The notes: a model not told the origin generated them from the sequence alone. DNA of 64,000 bases from Psychrobacter sp. PL19 (GCF_017875835.1 NZ_JAGING010000001.1:806001-870000), one strand, 5' to 3'; positions 9,423 through 18,664 are shown, counted from the first letter of the stretch. A program made the numbers and translations.

Positions 9423-10307
9423 TTAATAAGCAGATTGCTTACCCCAATCATAAATACCGCGCTTATAAGCATAGACCAGGAGAATAAAGCCAAGGATTAT
9501 CATCGGTGCCGACAATATTTGCCCTTTGGTCATCCAACCTAACAACACAAAGCCTTGGTCGGCATCCGGCTGGCGGAAAAACTCAATGATGAAGCGGCTT
9601 ACTCCATATCCCAATAGGAACACAGCCGTCGCTGCCATACGTGGGCGTGGTTTAGAGGAATACCACCATAAAAATAGAAACAATAATAACCCTTCAGCAA
9701 AGGCTTCATACAGCTGTGAAGGGTGACGAGGCAGTAGATACTGACCATTTACCTCAATCATCAGCTCTTGCATGGCAGGATTGGTTTGTAGCTGTTGCAT
9801 ATCAAAGGAAGCCGCTTGCGGGAAGTAGGTCAACCAATTATAACCACCATCAGAAACTCGGCCCCACAGCTCAGCATTGATATAGTTACCTAAGCGCCCG
9901 AAAAATAGACCTGTCGGCACGCAAGGAACGACAAAGTCGAATACTTGAAACGGGGTTTTTTTATACTTACGCGCAAAGAACCACATACCTAACATGACAC
10001 CGATAAAGCCGCCATGGAACGACATACCCCCTTCCCATACTCTTAGAAGATAGGCGGGGTTTTGCAGCAACTCACCAAACTGGTAAAACAGTACATAACC
10101 GATACGGCCGCCTAATATCACCCCTAACGCGCCGTAGAACACTAGGTCGGAGACCATATCAGTTGTCCAGTTATCACGCTTAGTACTGCGATACCATGCC
10201 AGCCCATAAGCGGCTGCAAACGCCAGCAAATACATCAGCCCATACCAATGGACTTCGATTGGCCCAACCGCTAATGCTACAGGATCATACTGGGGATGAA
10301 TCATCAT
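9423..10307 (-). CDS. lgt: Prolipoprotein diacylglyceryl transferase
   Basis: Inner-membrane enzyme that moves diacylglycerol from phosphatidylglycerol to the lipobox cysteine, the first step of lipoprotein maturation. The 294-residue protein has about seven membrane segments, SFHGGFIG (96-103) and the signature GRLGNYINAELWGR (137-150). An ATG-ATG pair starts the frame. First gene of the lgt-thyA-folA group, 61 bp before thyA. The partner lnt is in the window at 51.9 kb, and two likely substrates lie near 28-30 kb. Confidence 0.97.
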   Translation of the reverse strand: MMIHPQYDPVALAVGPIEVHWYGLMYLLAFAAAYGLAWYRSTKRDNWTTDMVSDLVFYGALGVILGGRIGYVLFYQFGELLQNPAYLLRVWEGGMSFHGGFIGVMLGMWFFARKYKKTPFQVFDFVVPCVPTGLFFGRLGNYINAELWGRVSDGGYNWLTYFPQAASFDMQQLQTNPAMQELMIEVNGQYLLPRHPSQLYEAFAEGLLLFLFLWWYSSKPRPRMAATAVFLLGYGVSRFIIEFFRQPDADQGFVLLGWMTKGQILSAPMIILGFILLVYAYKRGIYDWGKQSAY

Positions 10308-10634
10308 AAGGGAATCATAATATTGACAATAAGATGCCGTTCATAATAGCAAAAATCACTCCTCAGGCATACTATCATTGCGACTTTGAACAAGTTATGA
10401 TCCACTGCTGATCAAAGCGTCAAAGCGCTGCAATAACGAGGTGAGGAAACTGATAAGTGTAGCCCATCAGTATTTGCTCACGACTGATAGAGATTAGATT
10501 AGACAGAATAAAGCTATGTTATAGTCCATACTGAAATAATTAACAATGTTTGGAATAGCCGTTGTCGAATCAATCAACGTTGAAGTAACTGTTATTGAAT
10601 TATTTGTCAATTAAGTAATAACTTAGGAAATGCT
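10308..10634. other. Divergent intergenic gap, lgt to NRDE gene
   Basis: A 327-bp AT-rich region between divergent genes. It should hold both promoters, but I find no convincing -35/-10 pair, repeat or hairpin. Confidence 0.5.
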
Positions 10635-11603
10635 ATGTGTGTTGTCGCCATTGCTTGGCAATTATCTGATGAATTACCACTGATATTACTGTCTAATCGC
10701 GACGAGTTTTTGCAGCGTCCAACTGAGCTGCTACATCAATGGCCAGACCAGCCTATCTATGCTGGCCGTGACTGTCAAAGTGGCGGTACTTGGTTAGGTA
10801 TTCATCAGCAGCAGGATTTGTCTCAAGAGCAAATATCGCAAAAGCTAGCGTCATCAGTTGTTGATAATAAAAATGATATTCAACAAGGCGATCAACAAGG
10901 CGATCAACAAGGCAATCAACAAGGCAATCAACAAGGCAATCAAAATCAATGTTATAAACAGAATGGTCGCTGGGCGGCGGTGCTAAATTTTCGTGATGGG
11001 GTGCAGGCAAGTTCTGATGAGCGCTCTCGCGGCGAGCTCGTCACTGGTTTTTTGACCGGTACCATGAGTCCGATGGCATTTGCACGGCAAATTAGCCTAC
11101 AGGACTATGCTGGCTTTAATTTAATTATAGGCGATACCCAGCAGGCCGTAATCGTCAATAACCGCGGTCATGCACCGATGGCATTGCATGCAGGCTTGCA
11201 TGTGTTTTCTAACGGCCAGCCTGAAAGTGATTGGTTTAAGACCGAACGGCTACGCGGAAGGCTACGCCAAGAAGTGTTGCCACTGATTGCTGAAGACAGT
11301 ATGTTCGAGTATTGGCAAGACGCTGCCTTTAGCGCACTGTCTGATAACATGCCAGCGCCAATAGACCAGCTGCCAGATACTGGGTCCGGTATCGATATCG
11401 AGCAAGCCTTATCTGCCATCTGTATTGAGCCGGCAGCTTTAACAGATCTTAAGAGTGTAATGCCAAACTACGGCACGCGCACTCAAAGCATACTAACCCT
11501 CAAGGCAGTAAGTCTTGATAAAAACGAGGATGATAACAGCGTCACTGAATCAAAATTCATGACAACGCTTATCAGTCGCGAGTTCAACTGTGATAGTAGC
11601 TAA
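10635..11603 (+). CDS. NRDE (TANGO2-like) family protein
   Basis: The 322-residue protein begins MCVVAIAW and has SNRDEFLQRPTE (residues 20-31), the Asn-Arg-Asp-Glu motif that names the NRDE/TANGO2 family; GGTWLG follows near residue 51. The family's biochemical role is unsettled: human TANGO2 is linked to lipid or heme handling and the bacterial function is unknown. Residues 83-102 are five exact or near-exact QQG(D/N) repeats made by a 12-bp tandem expansion, lengthening a loop after the first conserved block. It converges on rppH. Confidence 0.85.
   Translation: MCVVAIAWQLSDELPLILLSNRDEFLQRPTELLHQWPDQPIYAGRDCQSGGTWLGIHQQQDLSQEQISQKLASSVVDNKNDIQQGDQQGDQQGNQQGNQQGNQNQCYKQNGRWAAVLNFRDGVQASSDERSRGELVTGFLTGTMSPMAFARQISLQDYAGFNLIIGDTQQAVIVNNRGHAPMALHAGLHVFSNGQPESDWFKTERLRGRLRQEVLPLIAEDSMFEYWQDAAFSALSDNMPAPIDQLPDTGSGIDIEQALSAICIEPAALTDLKSVMPNYGTRTQSILTLKAVSLDKNEDDNSVTESKFMTTLISREFNCDSS
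10881..10940 (+). repeat. 12-bp in-frame tandem repeat, five copies
   Basis: CAACAAGGC(G/A)AT repeated five times inside the NRDE gene, encoding QQGD QQGD QQGN QQGN QQGN. The first two units have GAT and the last three AAT. Confidence 0.97.
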
Positions 11604-11669
11604 CGTTTAGTAAACTTAATTGAAACCTGATAGAAGTCGCTTTTTTAAAGTAATAAACCCAGCACAAAT

Positions 11670-11725
11670 AAAAATGTCCACCCTAGTATCTAATAGTTGT
11701 TAGATGCTAAAACAGACATTTTTTT
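11670..11725. terminator. Bidirectional terminator between NRDE gene and rppH
   Basis: Outer stem AAAAATGTC / GACATTTTT encloses an inner stem TAG(T/C)ATCTAA / TTAGATGCTA. T-runs on both strands fit termination of both convergent genes. Confidence 0.7.
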
Positions 11726-11772
11726 AAACTATTTTTGGTCTTAAAAAAAACTACTTATTATTGAAAATAAAT

Positions 11773-12291
11773 TTATAGCGATAAGTGATGGTCCTGTTCA
11801 GGAATAATAAGCTCTTGCTTAAGGGGCAGTTCACGCACCAATTCTTGCAAGGCGCGGCGATATACCCCACGTTTAAAATGAATCACTTGTCCTAGTGGAT
11901 ACCAGTAGCTGACCCATTGCCAATGGTCGAATTCAGGCTTCCCCTCATCAAAGCGAATATGTTGGGTATTTAGCTCATCTAGGCGCAGCAAAAACCATTT
12001 TTGTTTTTGCCCAATACACAGTGGATATTGTCCATGACGCACATAGCGCTTTGGCAGACGGTAACGCAGCCAATCTTGCGTTACCGCCAGCAAGTCCACA
12101 TGACGCGGATGTAAGCCGACCTCTTCCCAGAGCTCGCGATACATTGCATCCGTTGGTGTCTCCCCGCGGTCAATACCACCTTGAGGGAACTGCCAAGCAT
12201 TGTGACCAATACGTTTTGCCCACAGAACCTGCCCTTGTGTATTTGCCAAGATAATACCGACATTGGCACGAAAGCCGTCTGCATCTATCAT
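11773..12291 (-). CDS. rppH: RNA pyrophosphohydrolase (Nudix)
   Basis: Removes pyrophosphate from the 5' triphosphate of mRNAs, triggering RNase E-dependent decay. The 172-residue protein starts [14 protein letters not shown] like other RppH proteins and has a full Nudix box at 38-60 ([20 protein letters not shown] followed by VGL). Length fits (E. coli 176). I chose the ATG at 12291 because GAAAGG lies upstream; an upstream in-frame extension to 12348 is not family-like. It converges on the NRDE gene. Confidence 0.95.
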   Translation of the reverse strand: MIDADGFRANVGIILANTQGQVLWAKRIGHNAWQFPQGGIDRGETPTDAMYRELWEEVGLHPRHVDLLAVTQDWLRYRLPKRYVRHGQYPLCIGQKQKWFLLRLDELNTQHIRFDEGKPEFDHWQWVSYWYPLGQVIHFKRGVYRRALQELVRELPLKQELIIPEQDHHLSL

Positions 12292-12724
12292 GACTAAACC
12301 TTTCAAATTGTTTAAAAAACCGCTTATTTCAACATAATAGAGGTACAACAGTCATAGTTATTATAAGGTGACTGATATTATTACCATATCAAAATAAGAT
12401 TCATTGCCATTATTAAACCAAGAAACGGCCAAAATGTGTAACAATATTTTGCTATAAAATGTTTCAGAAATTTAAATATTTAAAATCAAAGGGTTACCAT
12501 GCTATTTCTCAAACGTTTTTACAGCTTTGGTTCAATACTATATTAGTCCACTATACATAGTTTTTGATCTGGTTCATTGGTCAGATAAAAGGTGTTATGG
12601 AAGATGACAGTTGTTCTATAAAATCCTGTTTTGGCTTATGCTACACTAGCGTGTATCGCAATTATTAAACAACGAAAAACCATCCAATTGGCTCAATCAG
12701 TGACTTAAAAAAGGATCGTTAACA
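12292..12724. other. Intergenic gap upstream of osmC-like gene
   Basis: This 433-bp region separates divergent rppH and the OsmC-family gene. It contains a 15-codon open frame at 12499-12546 with AAAGGG just upstream, and a small hairpin-like ATCTG...CAGAT near 12569. Nothing else is recognisable. Confidence 0.5.
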
Positions 12725-13138
12725 ATGGCAGAATCAAAAGCAAGCGTCACGTGGCAAGAAGACAAAGCTTTTATGGGGGTGTCTCCATCAGGACATGATG
12801 TGCAAATTGATGCTGATAAAGGAAAGGGCTCAAGCCCAATGGAGCTGATCTTGTTGGGGCTGGGTGGTTGTGCCAGTTATGATGTGGTGGCGATTTTACA
12901 AAAGTCGCGCCAAGAGTTAGTTGCTGTGCGTTGTGAGATGACGGCTCAGCGTGCAGAAACCGTACCCGCGGTATATACCGACATCCATATGCATTTTGTG
13001 GTGACTGGCCAAGACGTCAAAGACAAGCAAGTAGAAAAAGCCATCGAGCTGTCAGCAAAAAAATATTGTTCAGCCAGTCGGATGTTGGTACAAGGTGGGG
13101 TGAATATTACCCATGATTTTGAAATCATTGCAGGGTAG
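12725..13138 (+). CDS. OsmC family protein, YhfA-like
   Basis: A 137-residue OsmC/Ohr-fold protein closest in pattern to E. coli YhfA: SPMELILLGLGGCASYDVV (residues 37-55) and LSAKKYCSASRM (109-120). Cys49 and Cys115 are the pair used by the superfamily for thiol-dependent peroxide reduction, though YhfA-type members have no proven substrate. AAAGGA lies upstream of the ATG. It ends 14 bp before the MAPEG gene, so the two are probably co-transcribed, which may hint at a shared role in oxidative or lipid-peroxide stress. Confidence 0.88.
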   Translation: MAESKASVTWQEDKAFMGVSPSGHDVQIDADKGKGSSPMELILLGLGGCASYDVVAILQKSRQELVAVRCEMTAQRAETVPAVYTDIHMHFVVTGQDVKDKQVEKAIELSAKKYCSASRMLVQGGVNITHDFEIIAG

Positions 13139-13152
13139 GGGAACACATACTA

Positions 13153-13578
13153 ATGAGTATATTATTTGGATTTATCCCTGACACAGCAGCGGCAGCGATC
13201 TGGGCCATGGTGGTAGCCAGTTTACTACCGTTAGCATTTGCCATATTGTCTAAAATCCTTGGTGGCTTTAATCTAGCAGACAATGAGCATCCGCGTAATT
13301 TCTTGCAGCACACCACTGGTAGGGCTGCTCGCGCTAATGCCGCACAACAGAACAGCTATGAGACGCTACCTATATTTTTAGTTTCGGTATTGGTTGCCAT
13401 GCTGTTCTTTGTGCCGCAAGTCATTATTAATAATCTAGCCTGGTTATACGTCATTATCCGTATAGGGTTTGGTGCTGCTTATATCACCAACTTAGCGACT
13501 TTTCGCTCTATACTGTGGGGACTATCGATCGCGTGTTGTCTAATGCTATTTTACTTAGCCATCAGAGTTAGCGCTTAG
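13153..13578 (+). CDS. MAPEG family membrane protein
   Basis: A 141-residue protein with four hydrophobic segments (about 7-29, 73-93, 95-113 and 117-138) and the MAPEG pattern in the loop after segment 1: RAARANAAQQNSYETLPIF (residues 56-74). MAPEG proteins include microsomal glutathione transferases and related peroxidases; bacterial members of this short type have unknown substrates. It begins 14 bp after the OsmC-like gene, and a hairpin at 13611 follows. Confidence 0.85.
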   Translation: MSILFGFIPDTAAAAIWAMVVASLLPLAFAILSKILGGFNLADNEHPRNFLQHTTGRAARANAAQQNSYETLPIFLVSVLVAMLFFVPQVIINNLAWLYVIIRIGFGAAYITNLATFRSILWGLSIACCLMLFYLAIRVSA

Positions 13579-13610
13579 CCTTATGGTTTCTACAATGAAA
13601 GTCGCTATTT

Positions 13611-13644
13611 ATTAGGGCGTATTGAATGTTCAACACGCCCTAAT
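13611..13644. terminator. Hairpin between MAPEG gene and dusC
   Basis: Near-perfect palindrome: ATTAGGGCGT / ACGCCCTAAT with inner TTGAA / TTCAA. It lies between convergent genes and probably terminates both, though the T-runs are short. Confidence 0.65.
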
Positions 13645-13666
13645 AATATACAGTAATAATATGCTT

Positions 13667-13703
13667 ATCATTACTGCGCGCTCATTTTTAGCGCAGTAAT
13701 GAT
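13667..13703. repeat. Perfect 13-bp inverted repeat spanning the dusC stop
   Basis: ATCATTACTGCGC (13667-13679) and GCGCAGTAATGAT (13691-13703) with an 11-base loop. The dusC stop codon (13671-13673) lies inside the left arm, so the last codons of dusC fold into a stable hairpin. Confidence 0.9.
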
Positions 13704-14735
13704 AGCAGTTTTATTTTTCTCACGTTTAATATCGTCCCACAAGGTTTGCGCCTCGCTATAACCTTTAGTCAGCATACCCAACCACTGTTTATAACGACCT
13801 ACCAATATCACCTCGCTCTTGGCTTGACCTTCTAAGAACTTAATTTGATGGGGTATCAAGGCCTGCCATGATAACTCTCTAGCATTGCCTGCAGTAGTGT
13901 TTACTGAGTTATCTGCTGAGCTATTTATTAAGTTATCCATTAAGTTATCTACACGCGCTACTAAATCCGGACGAGTAACCGCCCCACGACCTAGCATCAA
14001 ATGCGCTGTACCAGATTGTTGCATACAAGCGTGTGCTTGCTCAGTGGTCCAAATTTCACCGTTAGCGATTACGGGTATCTTGAGCGAGTTAAACGTTTGA
14101 ATTTTTTCCCAATAGGCGGGTGGCTTATAACCCTGCGTTTTAGTGCGGGCATGAATGGTTAGCCAATCTGCACCACTATCGGCGATAGCGCTGCGAATAT
14201 CATCCATCCTAGAAGTATCGGTATAACCCAATCGAATCTTTGCTGAGACCGGAATATGAGCGGGGACGGCTTGGCGTACGGCTCTGATAATATCATAGAG
14301 TACGGCAGGCTCATCTAACAGTACTGATCCGCCCCGATGACTGTTCACAGTTTTGGCAGGACAACCAAAATTGATATCAATAGCAGGCGCACCGAGCTCA
14401 CAAGCATAAGCGGCATTTTCTGCCATTAATTGTGCTTCGCTGCCTAATAGTTGGACATGAATAGGGGTGCCGATAGCAGTTTTGGCATCATTATGTAGTT
14501 CAGGTACGTATTTATAAAAAACATGTGCCGGTAATACATGCTGGGTCACCCGAATAAACTCACTAACTGACCAATCATAAGGACGCCCCAAATCATAGGC
14601 AATTTGGGTTAGGATTTGCCGCATTAAAGGATCGGACAAGCCTTCCATAGGTGCCAATAAACGGACTGGCTGCGAAAACAGTTGCTGTATCTTATATTGC
14701 ACGGGTAATAAATCAGGGTGTTGAGTATTGTTCAT
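13671..14735 (-). CDS. dusC: tRNA-dihydrouridine synthase C
   Basis: FMN enzyme that reduces a specific tRNA uridine (U16 in E. coli) to dihydrouridine. The TIM-barrel shows LLAPMEGLSDPLMR at the start of the fold, then SEFIRVTQHVLPAHVF, typical of the DusC subfamily, and INFGCPAKTVN with the catalytic cysteine; a small helical domain ends the protein. I chose the ATG at 14735 (354 residues); an in-frame TTG at 14795 is less likely. Residues near VDNLMDNLINSSADNSVN come from a degenerate 12-bp repeat (about 13905-13950), an insert not seen in E. coli DusC. Confidence 0.92.
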   Translation of the reverse strand: MNNTQHPDLLPVQYKIQQLFSQPVRLLAPMEGLSDPLMRQILTQIAYDLGRPYDWSVSEFIRVTQHVLPAHVFYKYVPELHNDAKTAIGTPIHVQLLGSEAQLMAENAAYACELGAPAIDINFGCPAKTVNSHRGGSVLLDEPAVLYDIIRAVRQAVPAHIPVSAKIRLGYTDTSRMDDIRSAIADSGADWLTIHARTKTQGYKPPAYWEKIQTFNSLKIPVIANGEIWTTEQAHACMQQSGTAHLMLGRGAVTRPDLVARVDNLMDNLINSSADNSVNTTAGNARELSWQALIPHQIKFLEGQAKSEVILVGRYKQWLGMLTKGYSEAQTLWDDIKREKNKTAIITALKMSAQ

Positions 14736-14854
14736 TAGAGTCTGTTCATCTATGCTTATTCGGTGGCGTTTATGTATAAAGTTAATGATGTTCAAATTAG
14801 GCTAACTAATAATTATATAATTATAAAATTTAATAGTTAAAAGCTACTTAAATA

Positions 14855-16351
14855 TTAACGGCCATAAATTACTTTTTTACCGGCTTGTAGCCCTGAGATT
14901 AGGCTTTGAATATTATGAATATCTAAATTGCTTTGGGCACGTGTGCAAGCCACATACAGTAAGCGTAATTCTTCAGGGCTGATCTTAATCCCATTGGTCG
15001 TCACATCATAATAAAAGTCATCATCGAGTTGCACGCGCCCCCATTCAAGGCCTTTGGCTTTATGGGCGGTTGAGATGACGTAATCTGCATTTTCAATACT
15101 GGACAAGCTATTAACAGCTTGAGTGAGCACATTGGTACCATGGTCATCAACCAGCTTCACCAAGGTCTTGAGATCGCTGCCTTCAGAGGTTTCAGAATAT
15201 TCTTGCACATCCGACCAGTTATAAAAATAAGCCAGCTCAGGCACGCCATAAGCAGATTTACCATTTTTCAAGTTTTCTGCTGCCTGACAGAACTTAAGCA
15301 TGCGATCTGTATCCGCTTGTAGCGCCACACGGTGACCCAGTTTAAGTCCGGTCAATAATTGTGACATAGCGGCAGCATTGGTACGGCAAAGAATGGCATC
15401 TTTTTTACTATGTACTCTACCTTTTTCAGTAGAGGAATGCTTATTGGGATTGCCTATTAGGGGTACATCTTCTTGCAGGGCCTTTAATAAAGTATTGGCA
15501 ACCTCAGCAATCGGTTCACCAAAGCGAAAGGACTGGGTCAATAAGGTTTGCGGTAGGGGTAGTTTTTTCATAGCATTGACCGCACCGCGCCACTCATAAA
15601 TCTGCTGGTGGGCGTCACCAACATAAATAACTTGCCTCGGCTGCTGGGTCAAAATCCCCATCATTAATGGATCAGCATCTTGGGCTTCATCAAATAAAAT
15701 AAAATCAGCTGGAATACTAGGTTTGGATAATGCCCAAAGCTTTAGATAAATGTCATGACCGATACCGGCCGGATGGCGCGCATCGATAGACTGCAACCAG
15801 CGTTGCTCAACTGAAGGATAAAGCATCTCGCGTAGCTGCTCAGCGTCAGACTCATCAAGCCAGCTTGGAAATAGCAAATGCCTTGGGGCTGGATAACTGG
15901 CATGAGTACTACAAAAGTTACTCACGGCATCACTGACGAAGCGTGCCAGTCTCGCTGGTGTCAGGGTAATGTATTTCTTTATCCCATCCATTTGTCGGCG
16001 GACTTGTACCGGTTGTAAACCTAAATCATCACCGAGTCGCTTAGGTGAAAAGCGTGGTAGCGACAGTTTGGCGGTTATATCGCGAGGAACATGTCTATAA
16101 GCGAGTGAATGAAAGGTGCGGCAATCCACATGCGATGGGAATTTCTGCCGGGCATCATTAGCAATGGCTTTGTTAAATGCTAAATATAAGCCGCGACCAC
16201 GCAGTCGCTCGCCAATAAGTTTTAGCGTAGTCGTCTTACCTGCACCCGCATAGGCCACCACTTTAAATGACTTTTGGTCCATCGCCATATTGAGCGCATT
16301 GAGCTGCTCATCGGTGGGGTTGGTCATATAAGCGGGCATAGATGCGGACAT
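14855..16351 (-). CDS. UvrD/Rep-like superfamily 1 helicase
   Basis: A 498-residue SF1A-type ATPase/helicase. Motif I is AYAGAGKTTTLK (GAGKT at 36-40), motif II is DEAQD, a QSFRFG segment follows, and the C-terminal motifs are STAHKAKGLEW and RLLYVACTRA. It is shorter than UvrD or Rep (about 670-720 residues) and resembles the F-box-helicase-like (FBH1-type) stand-alone group, which acts in recombination control in eukaryotes; the bacterial role is unknown. A TAGGTAA ribosome binding site precedes the ATG. It is flanked by dusC and tatC on the same strand with gaps of 119 and 222 bp. Confidence 0.85.
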   Translation of the reverse strand: MSASMPAYMTNPTDEQLNALNMAMDQKSFKVVAYAGAGKTTTLKLIGERLRGRGLYLAFNKAIANDARQKFPSHVDCRTFHSLAYRHVPRDITAKLSLPRFSPKRLGDDLGLQPVQVRRQMDGIKKYITLTPARLARFVSDAVSNFCSTHASYPAPRHLLFPSWLDESDAEQLREMLYPSVEQRWLQSIDARHPAGIGHDIYLKLWALSKPSIPADFILFDEAQDADPLMMGILTQQPRQVIYVGDAHQQIYEWRGAVNAMKKLPLPQTLLTQSFRFGEPIAEVANTLLKALQEDVPLIGNPNKHSSTEKGRVHSKKDAILCRTNAAAMSQLLTGLKLGHRVALQADTDRMLKFCQAAENLKNGKSAYGVPELAYFYNWSDVQEYSETSEGSDLKTLVKLVDDHGTNVLTQAVNSLSSIENADYVISTAHKAKGLEWGRVQLDDDFYYDVTTNGIKISPEELRLLYVACTRAQSNLDIHNIQSLISGLQAGKKVIYGR

Positions 16352-16573
16352 AATAATGTTACCTAAAATACTAAAACATGGCTATAAAGTAATGGGGGTA
16401 AAAAAAGCCACTGAATAGACAATGGCTGACTGTTGAATAATGATTGTGACAGTAAGTAAGGGTAATAAACAGTAAATTAATAGGGACGTTGATAAGTGAG
16501 TGAGCAATAATAACCAACGAATTTTTATATTTATTATCGAATAGTTTTGTTTTATAACCAGTTATTTATGGTT

Positions 16574-17467
16574 TCAGACCTCGTGGTCTGGTGATAACTC
16601 AGTATCGCTATCTTCTTTAATCAATACTTTTGCTAAAAATAATCCCAGTTCAAACAATAACCACATTGGAATTGCCAACATTAACATCGACACGCCATCG
16701 GGCGGTGTGACCACGGCAGCAACCGCAAAACAACCGACAATAATATAACGACGCTTATCTTCTAGGGTCTGAATGGAGACGATGCCGACTAATATCAACA
16801 GCAAGGTCACCACCGGAATCTCAAAAGTTATCCCAAAGACCATAAATAATTTTAAGGCAAAACTCAAATAACTATCAATATCAGTCATCGGTAATACGTT
16901 CTGCGGTGCGAACATGATAAAAAACTTTAATACCCCTTTGAGTACCACAAAGTAGGCAAAAGCGACCCCAGCATAAAATAAAAATATCGAAGACATTAAG
17001 ACAGGAATGGCAATTTTCTTTTCTTTTTTATATAAGCCAGGAGCGACAAATGACCAAATTTGATACAAAATATAAGGCATCGCAAAGAACGCTGCAACAA
17101 ATACGGTCAGGCGTATCGGTGCCATAAAGTTGGAGGTAATGTCAGTCGCAATCATAGTCGAATTAGCGGGCAGCTGCGCGACCAAGGGGTCTGATAAAAA
17201 GTTATATAAGTCGCGTGAAAAACCTACTAACACTAAAAATATTAGTAAAACTGCCACACATATTTTAATCAAATGCACTCGCAGCTCAATCAAGTGCTCG
17301 GTAATTGGCATGTCAGCAAGCGTACTTAATAGGTCGTCAGACTTAGCACCGCTGGCAGTATCTGTTTGGGTGTTTGTACTGGCCTTGGATGTATCGATTT
17401 TAGGTGTATTGGCTTCTGCGTCTGCTAATTTTTCTTGTCGACTTTTTTGTCGTTTAAATAGACCCAT
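16574..17467 (-). CDS. tatC: Sec-independent translocase TatC
   Basis: Core receptor of the Tat system; with TatB it binds twin-arginine signal peptides. Six membrane segments start near residue 70, after MPITEHLIELRVHLIK. FMAPIRLTVFVAAFFAMPYILYQ and FVAPGLYKKEKK are family landmarks. At 297 residues it is about 40 longer than E. coli TatC because of a charged N-terminal extension (about 50 residues, Thr/Ser/Lys-rich). The start ATG overlaps the tatB stop by one base (TAATG on the minus strand), implying translational coupling. Confidence 0.96.
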   Translation of the reverse strand: MGLFKRQKSRQEKLADAEANTPKIDTSKASTNTQTDTASGAKSDDLLSTLADMPITEHLIELRVHLIKICVAVLLIFLVLVGFSRDLYNFLSDPLVAQLPANSTMIATDITSNFMAPIRLTVFVAAFFAMPYILYQIWSFVAPGLYKKEKKIAIPVLMSSIFLFYAGVAFAYFVVLKGVLKFFIMFAPQNVLPMTDIDSYLSFALKLFMVFGITFEIPVVTLLLILVGIVSIQTLEDKRRYIIVGCFAVAAVVTPPDGVSMLMLAIPMWLLFELGLFLAKVLIKEDSDTELSPDHEV

Positions 17468-18297
17468 TAATCCACCTCCTGTTTGTGCAAAGAGGGAGGC
17501 TTATTTGGTTGATGAGTTAAGGTATCTGCTGCAATCGTATTTGCTGAAATGTCACCTGAGCGATCATCACCTGAGCGATCATCACCTGAGCGATCATCAC
17601 CTGAGCGATCATCACCTGAGCGATCAACCAGCACTTTTTTATTTAAACCCGTATGCAGTAGGATATCAGCTTGATAGTTAGGGAGGTAGGGAGGTGAGGG
17701 TAGACGACGGGCTTTGTCATAGGCACCAAGACGAAACCACATATTCTCCCATGGTTTGGTAATAATGGGCTGAATGGTTGGATTGGGGTTTTTCGCCACA
17801 TTTTCATTACTGACATCATTGTCATGGCTGGTATCGCTGCCATCGAGTCCATCAGCTCCAGATGAGGGTGTCGCTGGCGCTTGACTGTCTCGCCCTTGAG
17901 GATAATCTCGATCTTGCTCATAGGAATAATCAAACTCTGCTGGTATAGGCTGCTTTTTCTCAGCTTGATTCTGATGAGTAGTGGTTTTAGGCGTGGCTTT
18001 TAGCTCTTTATTTTGCGAAGACTCAAACTCTTGCATACTGCCACGCATTTCTGCTATTTCACGCTTCATATCCGCTTCAGTCTGGCGAATTTTGGCAAGT
18101 TCATTTTGCATTTGTTGCCGGGTTTCAGCCAAATCAAGCTCAGCTTCTATCTCGGACTGGAGGGTGGATACTGTTCGACGAATTTTGGCATACCATTTTC
18201 CAGCCGTACGCGCTGCCTGAGGCAGTTTTTCTGGGCCTAGGACTATTAAAGCAATGACGCCAAACAAGAGTAACTCAGAAAATCCAATATCAAACAT
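17467..18297 (-). CDS. tatB: Sec-independent translocase TatB
   Basis: Partners TatC in the twin-arginine signal receptor. The N-terminus MFDIGFSELLLFGVIALIVLG and the following amphipathic helix (PEKLPQAARTAGKW) are typical. A long helical stretch runs to about residue 95, then a low-complexity hydrophilic tail. At 276 residues it is about 100 longer than E. coli TatB. The tail includes five DRSGD units (about residues 225-249) encoded by a perfect 15-bp tandem repeat, so its length probably varies between strains. It is 49 bp after tatA and overlaps tatC. Confidence 0.95.
   Translation of the reverse strand: MFDIGFSELLLFGVIALIVLGPEKLPQAARTAGKWYAKIRRTVSTLQSEIEAELDLAETRQQMQNELAKIRQTEADMKREIAEMRGSMQEFESSQNKELKATPKTTTHQNQAEKKQPIPAEFDYSYEQDRDYPQGRDSQAPATPSSGADGLDGSDTSHDNDVSNENVAKNPNPTIQPIITKPWENMWFRLGAYDKARRLPSPPYLPNYQADILLHTGLNKKVLVDRSGDDRSGDDRSGDDRSGDDRSGDISANTIAADTLTHQPNKPPSLHKQEVD
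17552..17626 (-). repeat. 15-bp in-frame tandem repeat, five identical copies
   Basis: TCACCTGAGCGATCA repeated at 17552, 17567, 17582, 17597 and 17612 within tatB. Read on the minus strand it encodes repeated DRSGD. The units are identical, which points to recent expansion. Confidence 0.98.
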
Positions 18298-18346
18298 AAT
18301 GGTGAAACATCGCTATTTAAACGCAGTAGTTAAGAGAGTGTACATC

Positions 18347-18664
18347 TTATACCTGGTGCTTATCATCGGCAGGGGCGGGACTGATATCAATGTCATCAAT
18401 TTTAGCGCTATCAATATTATTATTATCAATACTAGCGCTATCAATACTAGTGTCAGACGAGGTGTTTGGCGCGCGCGAGCTGGCATCATGGTCAAGAACA
18501 TGATGTTTCTTCGCCTGCTCTGTATTCTCGTCCTTGACCGCCTCTTTAAAACCTTTTACTGCACCACCTAAATCTTTACCAGCATTTTTAAGTTTGGCAG
18601 TGCCAAATACGACAACCACCACAACCAATAAAATCAGCCAATGCGTAATGGAAAAACTACCCAT
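18347..18664 (-). CDS. tatA: Sec-independent translocase TatA
   Basis: Forms the Tat pore for folded proteins. The 105-residue protein starts [20 protein letters not shown], then [20 protein letters not shown], the classic hinge and amphipathic helix. The tail after residue 65 is hydrophilic with degenerate SID/NID repeats from a roughly 15-bp DNA repeat near 18410-18450. I chose the ATG at 18664 with AAGGA upstream; an in-frame start at 18694 would put ten unlikely residues before the membrane segment. First tat gene, downstream of hisIE as in Pseudomonas. Confidence 0.95.
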   Translation of the reverse strand: MGSFSITHWLILLVVVVVVFGTAKLKNAGKDLGGAVKGFKEAVKDENTEQAKKHHVLDHDASSRAPNTSSDTSIDSASIDNNNIDSAKIDDIDISPAPADDKHQV

